From Paenibacillaceae bacterium (GTDB lineage: Bacteria; Bacillota; Clostridia; Lachnospirales; Lachnospiraceae), in assembly GCA_015057715.1 (NCBI GenBank), contig SVDS01000025.1, positions 1 through 41,466 on the forward strand: a stretch of 41,466 nt of DNA. Direction: 5' to 3'. A model generated the notes under the pieces. That model did not search any database, was not told where the DNA came from, and worked only from the letters and a program-made list of their open reading frames with translations. This document shows positions 7,329 to 15,423 of this stretch, one piece after another (the stretch's first letter is position 1; each line of letters opens with the position of its first letter). The position numbers and the translations under genes are program-made.

Positions 7329-8558
7329 TCAATGAGATGGTGGAAAAAGCTGAATCATGACACAAAAATGAAATAGTTCCTCTGAAATTGAAATGTCCAT
7401 AGTTCCATTACAGCGTTCAACCGCATCACGAATGTTAGATAAACCGATTCCATGAAGATGGGGGTCTTCTTTTGAAGACAAAAAAGGGCTGATACCTGGG
7501 CTTGCTGTATGTGGGACCGGATTGGTTATTTCAATCATAAGAAAGGAACGTTGGACGCAGGAAACTGCTGTAATCAGTGGAGGATCATTCCGGTCGGTTA
7601 ATTTTAGGCAGGCTTCCAGAGCGTTATCCAAAGCATTGCTTAAAATGATACACAGGTCAGAAGGATTGATCAGATCAGAGGAGGGAAAGATGAAATCTGT
7701 ATCCAAACGAATTTCCCATGCTCTGGCAAGCGCAAGTTTTTCCCTGATAATTGCATCTGCATAAGCATTGCCGGAAGAATAATCGGGATAAAAAGTATTA
7801 AAAGTTCCGGTTATACAATCCAGGTAATTAAAAGCCTCTTCATTCTTATTCATGGAGAGGAGATTCCTTAAGCATAGCATATGATTCTTAAAGTCATGGC
7901 GAAAACCGGACAGCTGTTTTTCCTCACCCTGCCATGCTGTGATCTGTTTTTCCAGTATTAAATTTTTCTCATTTGCAAGGTGTAAGCTTAGTTTCCGGTC
8001 TGCATAGTAAGAGGAAAAAGTAATTAGTGAAACGCCGCCAGCTGCAACAGCGGTTGCAATCATGTTTGATAACAGCGTGTTGTTGTTCTGGATGTGGTTC
8101 CATGCGTAATAAATAACGGTCTGTCTGGTGAAGAAACATAAGATCAGAAGAAACAGGTTTTCCGGCATAGTAATCTCACCATGCAGATTACGGCATTTTC
8201 TTCCTACCCATTCCAATATGGCTGCGTAAAGCAGGAAGGATAAAATATCGCATAGTTTATAAGCCATATCATAAGCAGATGAATTATGAATTATGTTTTT
8301 GCTTAAAAATTGAATTAATGGCAAAAAAACAAAATTGCATGTATATCCCAGCCCGTCAGTGAAAATAGCCAACATTACCTTTTTCCCGGTACTGGCCTGG
8401 AATAATACCCAGATCATGATCAGGGAAGTGATAAAATAAAACAGTTCCTGTGGAAAAATCAGGGCAAGTCTTAAATTAATGTTGATAAAGTTGGAGGCCA
8501 TGGAAAAAAAGACAACTCCAATAAAGGTTAAAAGCTTGTGAAAACGGCATTTTAACAT
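7329..8558 (-). CDS. AgrC-like sensor histidine kinase (GHKL family)
   Basis: From the ATG at 8558 the protein has 409 residues: about five or six hydrophobic segments over residues 8-190, a short coiled coil, the phospho-acceptor box with H221 (FRHDFKNHM), the N-box with N308 and N312 (SNALDNALEA) and a glycine box (HGIGLSNIRDAVERCNG). This is the layout of peptide-sensing kinases paired with LytTR regulators. The start is doubtful. The frame stays open upstream, encoding a further hydrophobic stretch (LLTFTAYIQYRFFSK), and a perfect AGGAGG at 8622-8617 lies at the end of the regulator gene, but the codons at proper spacing are GTT, ATA and ATT. Translation may begin at a non-standard codon near 8609 or 8606. 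No agrB or agrD gene is in view, so the ligand is unknown. Confidence 0.85.
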   Translation of the reverse strand: MLKCRFHKLLTFIGVVFFSMASNFININLRLALIFPQELFYFITSLIMIWVLFQASTGKKVMLAIFTDGLGYTCNFVFLPLIQFLSKNIIHNSSAYDMAYKLCDILSFLLYAAILEWVGRKCRNLHGEITMPENLFLLILCFFTRQTVIYYAWNHIQNNNTLLSNMIATAVAAGGVSLITFSSYYADRKLSLHLANEKNLILEKQITAWQGEEKQLSGFRHDFKNHMLCLRNLLSMNKNEEAFNYLDCITGTFNTFYPDYSSGNAYADAIIREKLALARAWEIRLDTDFIFPSSDLINPSDLCIILSNALDNALEACLKLTDRNDPPLITAVSCVQRSFLMIEITNPVPHTASPGISPFLSSKEDPHLHGIGLSNIRDAVERCNGTMDISISEELFHFCVMIQLFPPSH

Positions 8559-8605
8559 CTTACTAAAGAAACGATATTGGATGTAAGCGGTAAAAGTAAG
8601 AAGAA

Positions 8606-9313
8606 TTATAACAATACCTCCTTTTTCATATATTTTAGGAAGGTACTGGAAAAATCCTGATATTTTCGTTTACTCACCGGAATTATTTCTCCGTTGGAAA
8701 GATGAAGATCCATTCGGTCAAACCGGACAATATAATCCATGTTAACAATGTAACTTCTGTGGCACCGGAAGAACCGGGCGGGTAGATTCTTTTCAACAGA
8801 TTCCAGCTTACCAGAAAATTCGGTGGTATAAGTCTGGTTGTGAAGAGTTAGTGTTTTATTATTTACTTCCAGATACATAAGATCAGAGCAGAAAATACAT
8901 ATGGTAGACTGACCTGATTTTACTATAATGGGAGGTTCTATTAAGAGATTAAGCTGTTTGATTATATGATCCAGAACGGGATAAAGCTTTTGTCTGCTTA
9001 CTGGTTTAATGAGATAATGGGAAGCATCCACATCAAAGGATTGAAATACATATTGTTTATAAGCAGTAAGAAATACCAGCTTTGCCCTCGTATTGGACTC
9101 CCTGATTTTACGGGCAGTATACAGTCCGGATTCCTCTCCCAACTTAATATCCAGAAAAATAAGATCAGGCACAGCTTTGGAGGACAGAAGTTCTGTTCCG
9201 GATGTAAAAAGGAAAAGCTGGAAGGGGATATTCCGTGTACGAAAATACCCTTCCAGATCATTTGCAAATCCATGCATAAACTCTGCCTGGTCATCACAAA
9301 GAAATACGTTCAT
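8606..9313 (-). CDS. LytTR-family response regulator (AgrA-like)
   Basis: This 235-residue regulator has a receiver domain with the acidic pair at residues 7-8 (LCDDQ) and the phospho-acceptor D55 (IFLDIKL), then a C-terminal LytTR DNA-binding domain (about 128-230, including FFRCHRSYIVNM and PVSKRKYQDF). LytTR proteins bind pairs of 9-bp direct repeats. I chose the ATG at 9313, which has AGGAAG 8 bases upstream; the in-frame GTG at 9322 sits directly on that ribosome binding site. The gene lies 23 bp after asnA and its 3' end carries the ribosome binding site for the kinase. Targets may include the coiled-coil gene at 6507-7226, inferred from the repeat at 7292-7321. Confidence 0.9.
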   Translation of the reverse strand: MNVFLCDDQAEFMHGFANDLEGYFRTRNIPFQLFLFTSGTELLSSKAVPDLIFLDIKLGEESGLYTARKIRESNTRAKLVFLTAYKQYVFQSFDVDASHYLIKPVSRQKLYPVLDHIIKQLNLLIEPPIIVKSGQSTICIFCSDLMYLEVNNKTLTLHNQTYTTEFSGKLESVEKNLPARFFRCHRSYIVNMDYIVRFDRMDLHLSNGEIIPVSKRKYQDFSSTFLKYMKKEVLL

Positions 9314-9335
9314 CGCGTCCACTTCCTATGTAAGA

Positions 9336-9344
9336 ATTATAGCA
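9336..9344 (-). promoter_or_regulatory. Extended -10 promoter overlapping the asnA stop codon
   Basis: Minus-strand TGcTATAAT overlaps the TAA of asnA. Transcription would start near 9329, giving a leader of about 16 bases before the regulator ATG. No good -35 is visible. It would let the two-component pair be expressed apart from asnA. Confidence 0.4.
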
Positions 9345-10344
9345 GAAATATATTGTTCTTTCTGCACTCTTTGCGCATTTCGTCTGGCCAGATACTGGCC
9401 TGAACTTCGCCAACGTGTGCCCGGTCTAATAATAGCATACAAAGGCGTGATTGCCCGATTCCTCCGCCGATGGTATAGGGGAGTTCTCCATTTAAAAGCA
9501 TTTTATGATAAGGGAGCTCTTTGCGGTCTTCACATCCTGCTTTCCTTAACTGTTCTGACAGAGCTGTTTCATCTACACGGATTCCCATGCTTGAGATTTC
9601 TAATGCACAGTTTAAATGTTCAAACCAGAAAAGAATATCTCCGTTAAGCTGCCAGTCATCGTAATCAGGTGCTCTGCCATCGTGAGGTTTTCCGCTGCCT
9701 AATTTATCTCCGATTTTCATGAGGAAGACGCAGCCGTGCTCTTTTGTAATGGCATTTTCCCGCTCCTTGGGAGACAGTTCCGGATAGAGGTCTTCCAACT
9801 CCTGGGAGGTGATGAAAGCAATGTCATCAGGAAGCGTTTTAACTGCCTGGGGATATTTGTACCAGACTTCATGTTCCATGTGTTTAATAATCTTGAAAAT
9901 AATTTTCACAGTCTCTTTTAACGTATTCTCGTTTCTTTCTTCCCTGGTAATTACTTTTTCCCAATCCCACTGGTCCACATAACAGGAGTGAAGATTGTCT
10001 AAATCTTCGTCTCTGCGGATGGCATTCATATTGGTGTAAAGTCCTTCTCCTGGCTGAAAGCCGTATTCGTGGAGTGCCATACGTTTCCATTTGGCAAGGG
10101 AGTGTACCACTTCCATGGTTTCACCGGGAACTCCTGAAAGATCAAACTCCACCGGGCGTTCCACACCATTTAAATTATCATTTAATCCGCTGCTTCGTTC
10201 TACAAATAAAGGGGCGGAGATTCTCTCTAAGTTCATCTCCTTACCCAGTTCCTTTTGAAAGGTGTCTCTTATGTATTTGATTGCTTCCTGGGTTTCCCGG
10301 ACAGAGAGCCTGGGATCATAGTTTTGCGGTATAATCAGTTCCAT
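9337..10344 (-). CDS. asnA: Aspartate--ammonia ligase (asparagine synthetase A)
   Basis: AsnA makes asparagine from aspartate, ammonia and ATP in the cytoplasm, releasing AMP and pyrophosphate. The 335-residue product has the normal length for the family and the class-II aminoacyl-tRNA-synthetase-like fold. Recognisable family segments are the N-terminal [19 protein letters not shown], the Asp/Arg-rich [11 protein letters not shown], the [14 protein letters not shown] strand, and the C-terminal [14 protein letters not shown] motif-3-like loop. The start has an AGAGGAG ribosome binding site 6-7 bases upstream. The gene is divergent from the threonylcarbamoyl-AMP synthase gene and followed after 23 bp by the LytTR regulator. 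I see no T-box leader in the short upstream region. Confidence 0.95.
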   Translation of the reverse strand: MELIIPQNYDPRLSVRETQEAIKYIRDTFQKELGKEMNLERISAPLFVERSSGLNDNLNGVERPVEFDLSGVPGETMEVVHSLAKWKRMALHEYGFQPGEGLYTNMNAIRRDEDLDNLHSCYVDQWDWEKVITREERNENTLKETVKIIFKIIKHMEHEVWYKYPQAVKTLPDDIAFITSQELEDLYPELSPKERENAITKEHGCVFLMKIGDKLGSGKPHDGRAPDYDDWQLNGDILFWFEHLNCALEISSMGIRVDETALSEQLRKAGCEDRKELPYHKMLLNGELPYTIGGGIGQSRLCMLLLDRAHVGEVQASIWPDEMRKECRKNNIFLL

Positions 10345-10376
10345 GTTTTTCTCCTCTTTTAACGTATACTGTTATT

Positions 10377-10405
10377 ATGGTATCATTGATAGGAAAAACT
10401 TACAA
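10377..10405 (-). promoter_or_regulatory. Candidate asnA promoter
   Basis: On the minus strand TTGTAA and TACCAT are separated by 17 bp, with TG one base before the -10. The start would fall near 10370, about 26 bases before the asnA ATG. Confidence 0.45.
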
Positions 10406-10419
10406 CTGCTATTTGCATA

Positions 10420-10434
10420 GGGCTTTAAAAGCCC
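10420..10434. promoter_or_regulatory. Perfect 15-bp palindrome between divergent promoters
   Basis: GGGCTTTAAAAGCCC has 7-bp arms around one central base, too tight for an RNA hairpin but fitting a dimeric DNA-binding protein. It lies 15 bp upstream of the asnA -35 and 21 bp upstream of the -35 of the divergent operon. Confidence 0.4.
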
Positions 10435-10455
10435 GTTTTATCAGGGGTAAAAGCA

Positions 10456-10484
10456 TTGCATGAGCCTTTACGCTGTGATATGAT
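10456..10484 (+). promoter_or_regulatory. Candidate promoter of the threonylcarbamoyl-AMP synthase operon
   Basis: TTGCAT (10456-10461) and TATGAT (10479-10484) are 17 bp apart. The expected start near 10491 lies downstream of the ATG at 10487, so it supports the ATG at 10517 as the true start. Confidence 0.45.
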
Positions 10485-10516
10485 AAATGGAAGTGAAAAG
10501 AAAAGAGCAGAGAGAT

Positions 10517-11578
10517 ATGAATACGAAACGAATTATATTAAAAGACAGAGAGAATCCGGATTCAGAACAGTTAAAAGAACCGGCAAAAATATTAAGGGAA
10601 GGCGGTCTTGTGGCATTTCCAACGGAAACTGTTTATGGTCTTGGGGCCAATGCCTTAAACGAAGAGGCTGCAAAGAAGATCTATGAGGCGAAGGGAAGAC
10701 CATCGGATAATCCTCTCATTGCCCACATTGCAGATTTTGACGACCTGCTTCCCCTGGTGACGGAAGTACCGGAGGCAGGCAAAAAACTTATGGAAGCATT
10801 CTGGCCTGGTCCCCTTACTCTGATTTTTCCCAAAAGCAGTCTGGTCCCTTATGGAACGACCGGCGGACTTGATACAGTAGCGGTTCGAATGCCTGCTGAC
10901 CCTGCAGCCAGCGCGCTGATCCGTCTGGCAGGAGTTCCCATAGCAGCGCCCAGCGCCAATACATCCGGCCGTCCCAGCCCTACCACTGCAGACCATGTAT
11001 GGCAGGACATGAACGGAAAGATCCAGATGATCGTTGATGGCGGTGCTGTTGGGATCGGTGTGGAATCCACCATTATTGACGTTTCGGGAGATGAGCCCAT
11101 GATACTAAGACCAGGTGCAGTTACCCAGGAGATGGCATCTGCAGTATTAGGGAAAGAGATTTACCTGGATCCTGCTATTATCTCAGGCCCGTTAAAAGCC
11201 GATGTAAAACCAAAAGCGCCGGGAATGAAGTATAAGCATTATGCACCTAAAGCAGATCTTACTCTGGTTGAGGGAAATACAGAAGCTGTGGTTTCTGCTA
11301 TTAATAAAATGACTGAGGAAAAGCTGGAGGCAGGATACCGGGTAGGTGTGATCTGCACTGATGAGACGTCAGATCTTTATCCGGGAGGTATGATAAGGAG
11401 TATTGGCAGCCGTCTGAAAGAGGAGTCTGTCGCCCACAATTTATATGCAGTTTTACGGGAATTTGACGATTTAGATGCTGACTATATATTTTCTGAGAGC
11501 TTTTCCAGAAGTCATCTGGGACAGGCAATCATGAACCGGCTTACGAAGGCAGCCGGTTACCGCATTATTAAAGTTTGA
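10517..11578 (+). CDS. L-threonylcarbamoyladenylate synthase (Sua5/TsaC family)
   Basis: The enzyme joins threonine, bicarbonate and ATP into threonylcarbamoyl-AMP, the first step of the t6A modification at position 37 of ANN-decoding tRNAs. The 353-residue product is of the long Sua5 type: an N-terminal YrdC domain (about 10-200; GGLVAFPTETVYGLG, KGRPSDNPLI, and the SANTSGRPSPTTADHV and VGVEST-like regions) followed by the C-terminal Sua5 domain (about 225-350; APGMKYKHYAPKA, then SFSRSHLGQAIMNRL). I prefer the ATG at 10517 over one at 10487 because the candidate promoter overlaps the earlier codon. The gene leads a long same-strand series. Confidence 0.9.
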   Translation: MNTKRIILKDRENPDSEQLKEPAKILREGGLVAFPTETVYGLGANALNEEAAKKIYEAKGRPSDNPLIAHIADFDDLLPLVTEVPEAGKKLMEAFWPGPLTLIFPKSSLVPYGTTGGLDTVAVRMPADPAASALIRLAGVPIAAPSANTSGRPSPTTADHVWQDMNGKIQMIVDGGAVGIGVESTIIDVSGDEPMILRPGAVTQEMASAVLGKEIYLDPAIISGPLKADVKPKAPGMKYKHYAPKADLTLVEGNTEAVVSAINKMTEEKLEAGYRVGVICTDETSDLYPGGMIRSIGSRLKEESVAHNLYAVLREFDDLDADYIFSESFSRSHLGQAIMNRLTKAAGYRIIKV

Positions 11579-11596
11579 CAGGGAGGAGCAGGAAGG

Positions 11597-12091
11597 ATGA
11601 CTGGAAAAAGAGAAGATTATATTACCTGGGATGAGTATTTTATGGGAGTGGCTGTTTTGTCAGGAAAACGATCCAAGGACCCAAGCACTCAGGTAGGGGC
11701 CTGTATTGTCAGTCAGGATAATAAAATTTTATCCATGGGTTATAACGGATTTCCACTGGGATGTTCTGATGATGAATTTCCATGGGGAAGAGACAATGAG
11801 GCAGAGGATCCCTATAATGCCAAATATTTCTATTCCACACACAGTGAATTAAATGCTATTCTTAATTACAGGGGAGGAAGTCTGGAAGGTTGTAAACTTT
11901 ATGTAACCCTTTTCCCCTGCAATGAGTGTGCAAAGGCAATTATACAGTCAGGAATTAAAACAATTGTATACGGCTCGGACAAGTATGCCGGAACACCAGC
12001 GGTGAATGCTTCCAAGCGTATGCTTAACGCGGCAGGAGTCCGCTATTATCAATATCAGCCATCCGGCAGAAAAATAGAGATCGAGGTTTAA
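11597..12091 (+). CDS. Deoxycytidylate (dCMP) deaminase, ComEB-like
   Basis: A 164-residue zinc-dependent cytidine-deaminase-fold enzyme expected to convert dCMP to dUMP for thymidylate synthesis. The zinc motif is H82-x-E84 (HSELNAI) and P-C108-x-x-C111 (PCNECAK). The N-terminal TWDEYFMGVAVLSGKRSKDP and STQVGACIV segments are typical of bacterial dCMP deaminases. The ribosome binding site is GGGAGGAG, and the gene follows the Sua5-type gene by 18 bp and precedes the radical SAM gene by one base, so they are co-transcribed. As in many bacterial members, allosteric control by dCTP/dTTP is possible but not provable here. Confidence 0.9.
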   Translation: MTGKREDYITWDEYFMGVAVLSGKRSKDPSTQVGACIVSQDNKILSMGYNGFPLGCSDDEFPWGRDNEAEDPYNAKYFYSTHSELNAILNYRGGSLEGCKLYVTLFPCNECAKAIIQSGIKTIVYGSDKYAGTPAVNASKRMLNAAGVRYYQYQPSGRKIEIEV

Positions 12092-12092
12092 T

Positions 12093-13853
12093 ATGAAGTT
12101 TTTACTGGCGGCGCTGAATGCCAAATATATTCATTCCAACCCTGGAGTTTACAGTTTAAAGGCTTATGCCCAGGCGTGGCTGAACGAGCCGGAACTTAGC
12201 GACGGAAGGTTTGAGATTGAAATCGGGGAATATACCATCAATAATCAGATGGATGAAATCTTGAGTGATATTTATAGAAGAAAACCAGATGTAGTGGGAT
12301 TCTCCTGTTACATCTGGAATATTTCCTATATTTTAGAACTGGTACGGGACCTTCCGAAAGTTCTCCCTCATGTGGAGATCTGGCTGGGAGGTCCTGAGGT
12401 GTCTTACGATGCAGCCCGGATTTTAGAAGAAGAGCCACAGGTTTTCGGTATTATGATGGGTGAAGGGGAAGAAACCTTTAAAAAAGTGGTCAGCTGTTAT
12501 CTGGATCAGCAGAGAGGAACTCCGGGGTGGGATCATGCAGCATTTCAGGAGATAGATGGAACTGCTGTCCGGGATAAAGATGGACGACCGGTTATTAACC
12601 CTCTAAAATCCCCAGTCGATCTAAACAAGATTCCATTTCTATATCAGGACATGGCTGGGTTCGAAAACCGTATTGTTTATTATGAAAGCAGCCGTGGCTG
12701 CCCGTTTTCCTGCAGCTATTGCCTTTCCTCTGTTGACAAGTCCGTCCGGTTCCGGGATACGGATCTGGTGTTAAAGGAACTGGATTTTTTCCTTAAGAAA
12801 AAAGTTCCACAGGTGAAATTTGTAGACAGAACCTTTAACTGCAGCAGGGATCACTCGTTTCGCATCTGGGAGTATTTGATTGAACATGATAACGGGGTGA
12901 CTAATTTCCATTTCGAGATTTCCGCTGATTTACTGAATCAGGATGAACTACAGCTGATGTCCCGCATGAGACCCGGACTGATTCAGTTAGAGATCGGGGT
13001 GCAGAGTACCAATGAATCCACCATTAAGGAAATCCACCGGAGTATGGATCTGTCTGTATTAAGGAAGAATGTGGAGATCATAAACAGCTATGGAAACATA
13101 CATCAGCATCTGGATCTGATTGTGGGACTTCCCTTTGAAGACTATGAAAGCTTCAGACGTTCTTTCAACCAGGTTTATGATATGAAGCCGGAACAGCTTC
13201 AGCTGGGATTTTTAAAGGTATTAAAGGGTTCCTATCTATCACAAAAGGCACAAGATTATGAGATCCGTTATAAGGAAACGCCTCCTTATGAAGTTTTGTC
13301 CACCAGATGGCTTGACTATGGTGGTGTTCTTAAATTAAAGGGACTGGAAGAGATGCTGGAGGTTTACGGCAACAGCGGTCAGTTTCAAACTACAATAGAA
13401 GAATTCCGCAAAGAATTTCATACTACTTTTGATATGTTTGAGTCATTGGCCGAATATTATGATAAACAGGAATTGTCAAAGCTGAGCCACAGCCGTATGG
13501 CAAGGTATGAGATATTAGAGAAGTTTATCAGCCTCCGGGTTCCTGATAAACAGTCCTATTATAGGGATCTTCTGGTATATGACTTATATCTGAGAGAAAA
13601 CTTAAAGAGCCGTCCTGTTTTTTCTGCTGATCAGGAACCTTATAAAGATCAGGTAAAAGCATTTTTTACAGATGAGGCGGTTCAATATCGTTATTTAAAA
13701 GAAGGTTATGAAGGATATGAAGCCAGGCAGCTGATCAAGATGGCTCACGTGGAGGTATTTCATGATGGAAGAGCGGTTCTTTTTGATTATAAAAAAAGGG
13801 ATGTGCTTACCCATAATGCAGCAGTCCATGAGCTGGGCATATGGAGGAGATGA
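12093..13853 (+). CDS. B12-binding-domain radical SAM protein (DUF4080 type)
   Basis: The 586-residue protein has an N-terminal cobalamin-binding-like Rossmann domain (about 1-140; LAALNAKYIHSNPGVYSLKA and VGFSCYIWN), a radical SAM barrel with the [4Fe-4S] cysteines C203, C207 and C210 (GCPFSCSYC), and a C-terminal region of about 190 residues matching the domain called DUF4080. No His of the classic DxHxxG B12 motif is obvious, so base-on cobalamin binding is uncertain. The substrate is unknown; members are annotated only as B12-binding radical SAM proteins. It overlaps the next start codon (TGATG). Confidence 0.85.
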   Translation: MKFLLAALNAKYIHSNPGVYSLKAYAQAWLNEPELSDGRFEIEIGEYTINNQMDEILSDIYRRKPDVVGFSCYIWNISYILELVRDLPKVLPHVEIWLGGPEVSYDAARILEEEPQVFGIMMGEGEETFKKVVSCYLDQQRGTPGWDHAAFQEIDGTAVRDKDGRPVINPLKSPVDLNKIPFLYQDMAGFENRIVYYESSRGCPFSCSYCLSSVDKSVRFRDTDLVLKELDFFLKKKVPQVKFVDRTFNCSRDHSFRIWEYLIEHDNGVTNFHFEISADLLNQDELQLMSRMRPGLIQLEIGVQSTNESTIKEIHRSMDLSVLRKNVEIINSYGNIHQHLDLIVGLPFEDYESFRRSFNQVYDMKPEQLQLGFLKVLKGSYLSQKAQDYEIRYKETPPYEVLSTRWLDYGGVLKLKGLEEMLEVYGNSGQFQTTIEEFRKEFHTTFDMFESLAEYYDKQELSKLSHSRMARYEILEKFISLRVPDKQSYYRDLLVYDLYLRENLKSRPVFSADQEPYKDQVKAFFTDEAVQYRYLKEGYEGYEARQLIKMAHVEVFHDGRAVLFDYKKRDVLTHNAAVHELGIWRR

Positions 13854-14536
13854 TGGCTAAAAAAGAGACTAAGGCAGAAAAAAGAGCCAGGGTAACCAGG
13901 GTTTTAGAGGCTCTTGACCTGGAATACGGAACAGAATATATCTGCTATTTAAACCATGAAACACCATGGCAGCTGCTCATTGCAGTTATTTTAAGTGCCC
14001 AGTGTACCGATGCCAGAGTCAACATGGTGACTGTAGATTTATTTAAAAAGTACGATTCGCCGGAAAAATTTGCAAATGCCCATTTAAAAGAGCTGGAACA
14101 GGATATCCACTCCCTGGGATTTTATCACATGAAAGCCAAAAATATTATTTCCTGCTGTACGGATCTGGTGGAAAAGTATGGTGGTGAAGTTCCAAAGACC
14201 ATGGAAGAGCTGACTGGACTTGCTGGAGTGGGCAGAAAAACCGCCAATGTAATACTGGGCAATATTTATAACGAACCCAGTATTGTGGTTGATACCCATG
14301 TAAAGCGGATATCCAAAAAACTGGGGTTTGCCAAATCAGATGACCCGGAAAAAATCGAATATGAATTAATGGAGATACTGCCAAGAGATCACTGGATCCT
14401 GTGGAACATCCAGATTATCACGCTGGGGAGATCCATCTGCATTGCAAGAAGTCCCAAATGCAGAGACTGCTTCCTAAAGGAGCTGTGTCCCAGTGCTGTA
14501 AAAGGGGAAATTGAGGAGAGGAAGAACAAAACGTGA
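13853..14536 (+). CDS. nth: Endonuclease III (DNA glycosylase/AP lyase)
   Basis: Endonuclease III removes oxidised pyrimidines and cuts the abasic site. The 227-residue product has a helix-hairpin-helix (LTGLAGVGRKTANVIL) with the catalytic Lys K129, the catalytic Asp D147 (VVDTHVKR), and a C-terminal [4Fe-4S] cluster motif C196-x6-C203-x2-C206-x5-C212, all complete. I chose the ATG at 13853, which overlaps the stop of the radical SAM gene and is preceded by GGAGGAG; ATGs at 13841 and 13850 are alternatives but are placed worse relative to that site. The next gene overlaps its stop by 4 bp. Confidence 0.95.
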   Translation: MAKKETKAEKRARVTRVLEALDLEYGTEYICYLNHETPWQLLIAVILSAQCTDARVNMVTVDLFKKYDSPEKFANAHLKELEQDIHSLGFYHMKAKNIISCCTDLVEKYGGEVPKTMEELTGLAGVGRKTANVILGNIYNEPSIVVDTHVKRISKKLGFAKSDDPEKIEYELMEILPRDHWILWNIQIITLGRSICIARSPKCRDCFLKELCPSAVKGEIEERKNKT

Positions 14537-15240
14537 TATCATCTTATGTTGCCGTTGATTTAGAAACGACCGGTCTTGACCCCAAGCGGGATAAAATTAT
14601 TGAAATCGGAGCAGTGCGGGTGAGGGATGGAAAAGCAGAAGATACATTTGAATGCTTCGTAAATCCTTACCGCAATCTGGAAGAGCGTGTGATTTCCCTG
14701 ACTGGTATTACGGACAGTCAGCTTGAGCCTGCTTCAGGCATCGAATCCATAATTGGCCATTTCCTTGATTTCGCAGGCAAACTGCCGATTCTGGGACATC
14801 ATATCATCTTTGACTACAGTTTTTTAAAACGTGCAGCAGTAAATAAAGGATTATGTTTTGAACGGCAGGGAATTGATACATTAAAGCTTGCAAGAAAATT
14901 TATGCCGGAAGACAGATCAAAAAGTCTCTCTGCAGCCTGTGATTATTTCGGGATAGAAATAAAACAGAGCCATCGTGCCAGATTTGATGCCATTGCAGCT
15001 CATGAGCTGTATCAGACAATGAAAAAGGAGTTCGGTGAAAGGAATCCGGAAGTCTTTGACTCTGTACCCTTGATTTATAAGGTAAAAAAGGAACAACCGG
15101 CGTCAAACCGGCAAAAAGAACACTTGCAGGATTTATTAAAATATCATAAAATAGCTTTATCTGTGCAATTGGATCATTTATCCAGAAATGAAATATCCAG
15201 AATTACGGATAAAATCATCGCACAATATGGAAGAATATAA
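14533..15240 (+). CDS. DEDDh 3'-5' exonuclease (DnaQ/PolC epsilon-like)
   Basis: A 235-residue exonuclease of the DnaQ superfamily starting at a GTG that overlaps the nth stop (GTGA). The motifs are ExoI with Asp and Glu (AVDLETTGLDP), ExoII with Asp (HHIIFDYSFLKR) and ExoIII with His and Asp (HRARFDAIAAHELY). About 55 C-terminal residues after the domain (including SNRQKEHLQDLL) may form a small helical module. It stands alone, without a polymerase or UvrC-like nuclease domain. Linkage with nth suggests DNA repair or proofreading, which is inference. Confidence 0.85.
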   Translation: MISSYVAVDLETTGLDPKRDKIIEIGAVRVRDGKAEDTFECFVNPYRNLEERVISLTGITDSQLEPASGIESIIGHFLDFAGKLPILGHHIIFDYSFLKRAAVNKGLCFERQGIDTLKLARKFMPEDRSKSLSAACDYFGIEIKQSHRARFDAIAAHELYQTMKKEFGERNPEVFDSVPLIYKVKKEQPASNRQKEHLQDLLKYHKIALSVQLDHLSRNEISRITDKIIAQYGRI

Positions 15241-15255
15241 GAGAGGTGATACAAA

Positions 15256-15372
15256 ATGATTAATTTTAACAATAAGAACAATAAGAAGTTTATGTCAGTG
15301 GTCTTAATTGCAGTTGTAGTTTTACTGATTATAGCAATGATACTCCCCATGATGTTAAGTTTTATGAGATAG
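15256..15372 (+). CDS. 38-residue single-pass membrane peptide
   Basis: A short ORF with a good ribosome binding site (GAGAGGTGAT) 15 bases after the exonuclease stop and 51 bases before the VanW gene. The product has a polar Asn/Lys-rich head (MINFNNKNNKKF) and then about 22 hydrophobic residues (VVLIAVVVLLIIAMIL and onward) ending in a single Arg, so it looks like a tail-inserted small membrane protein. I do not recognise a family. The ribosome binding site, composition and position in a tight operon support it being real. Confidence 0.6.
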   Translation: MINFNNKNNKKFMSVVLIAVVVLLIIAMILPMMLSFMR

Positions 15373-15423
15373 TTTTTATCTGACAAAACGTCAGGCGGAA
15401 ACAGTAGAGTAAGAGGATGGAAT

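Noticed and set aside
7268-7368. A plus-strand open stretch before and across the histidine-kinase 3' end, reading EEEYNYFGADGNDYGINGL
   Set aside because: It has no start codon in front, only an internal ATG close to its stop, and overlaps the kinase gene. The ACGGT copies in it are better explained as a binding site on the other strand.
15381-15395. Small hairpin CTGAC-AAAAC-GTCAG before the VanW gene
   Set aside because: Only five base pairs and no T-run after it, so I do not call a terminator; the operon probably continues.
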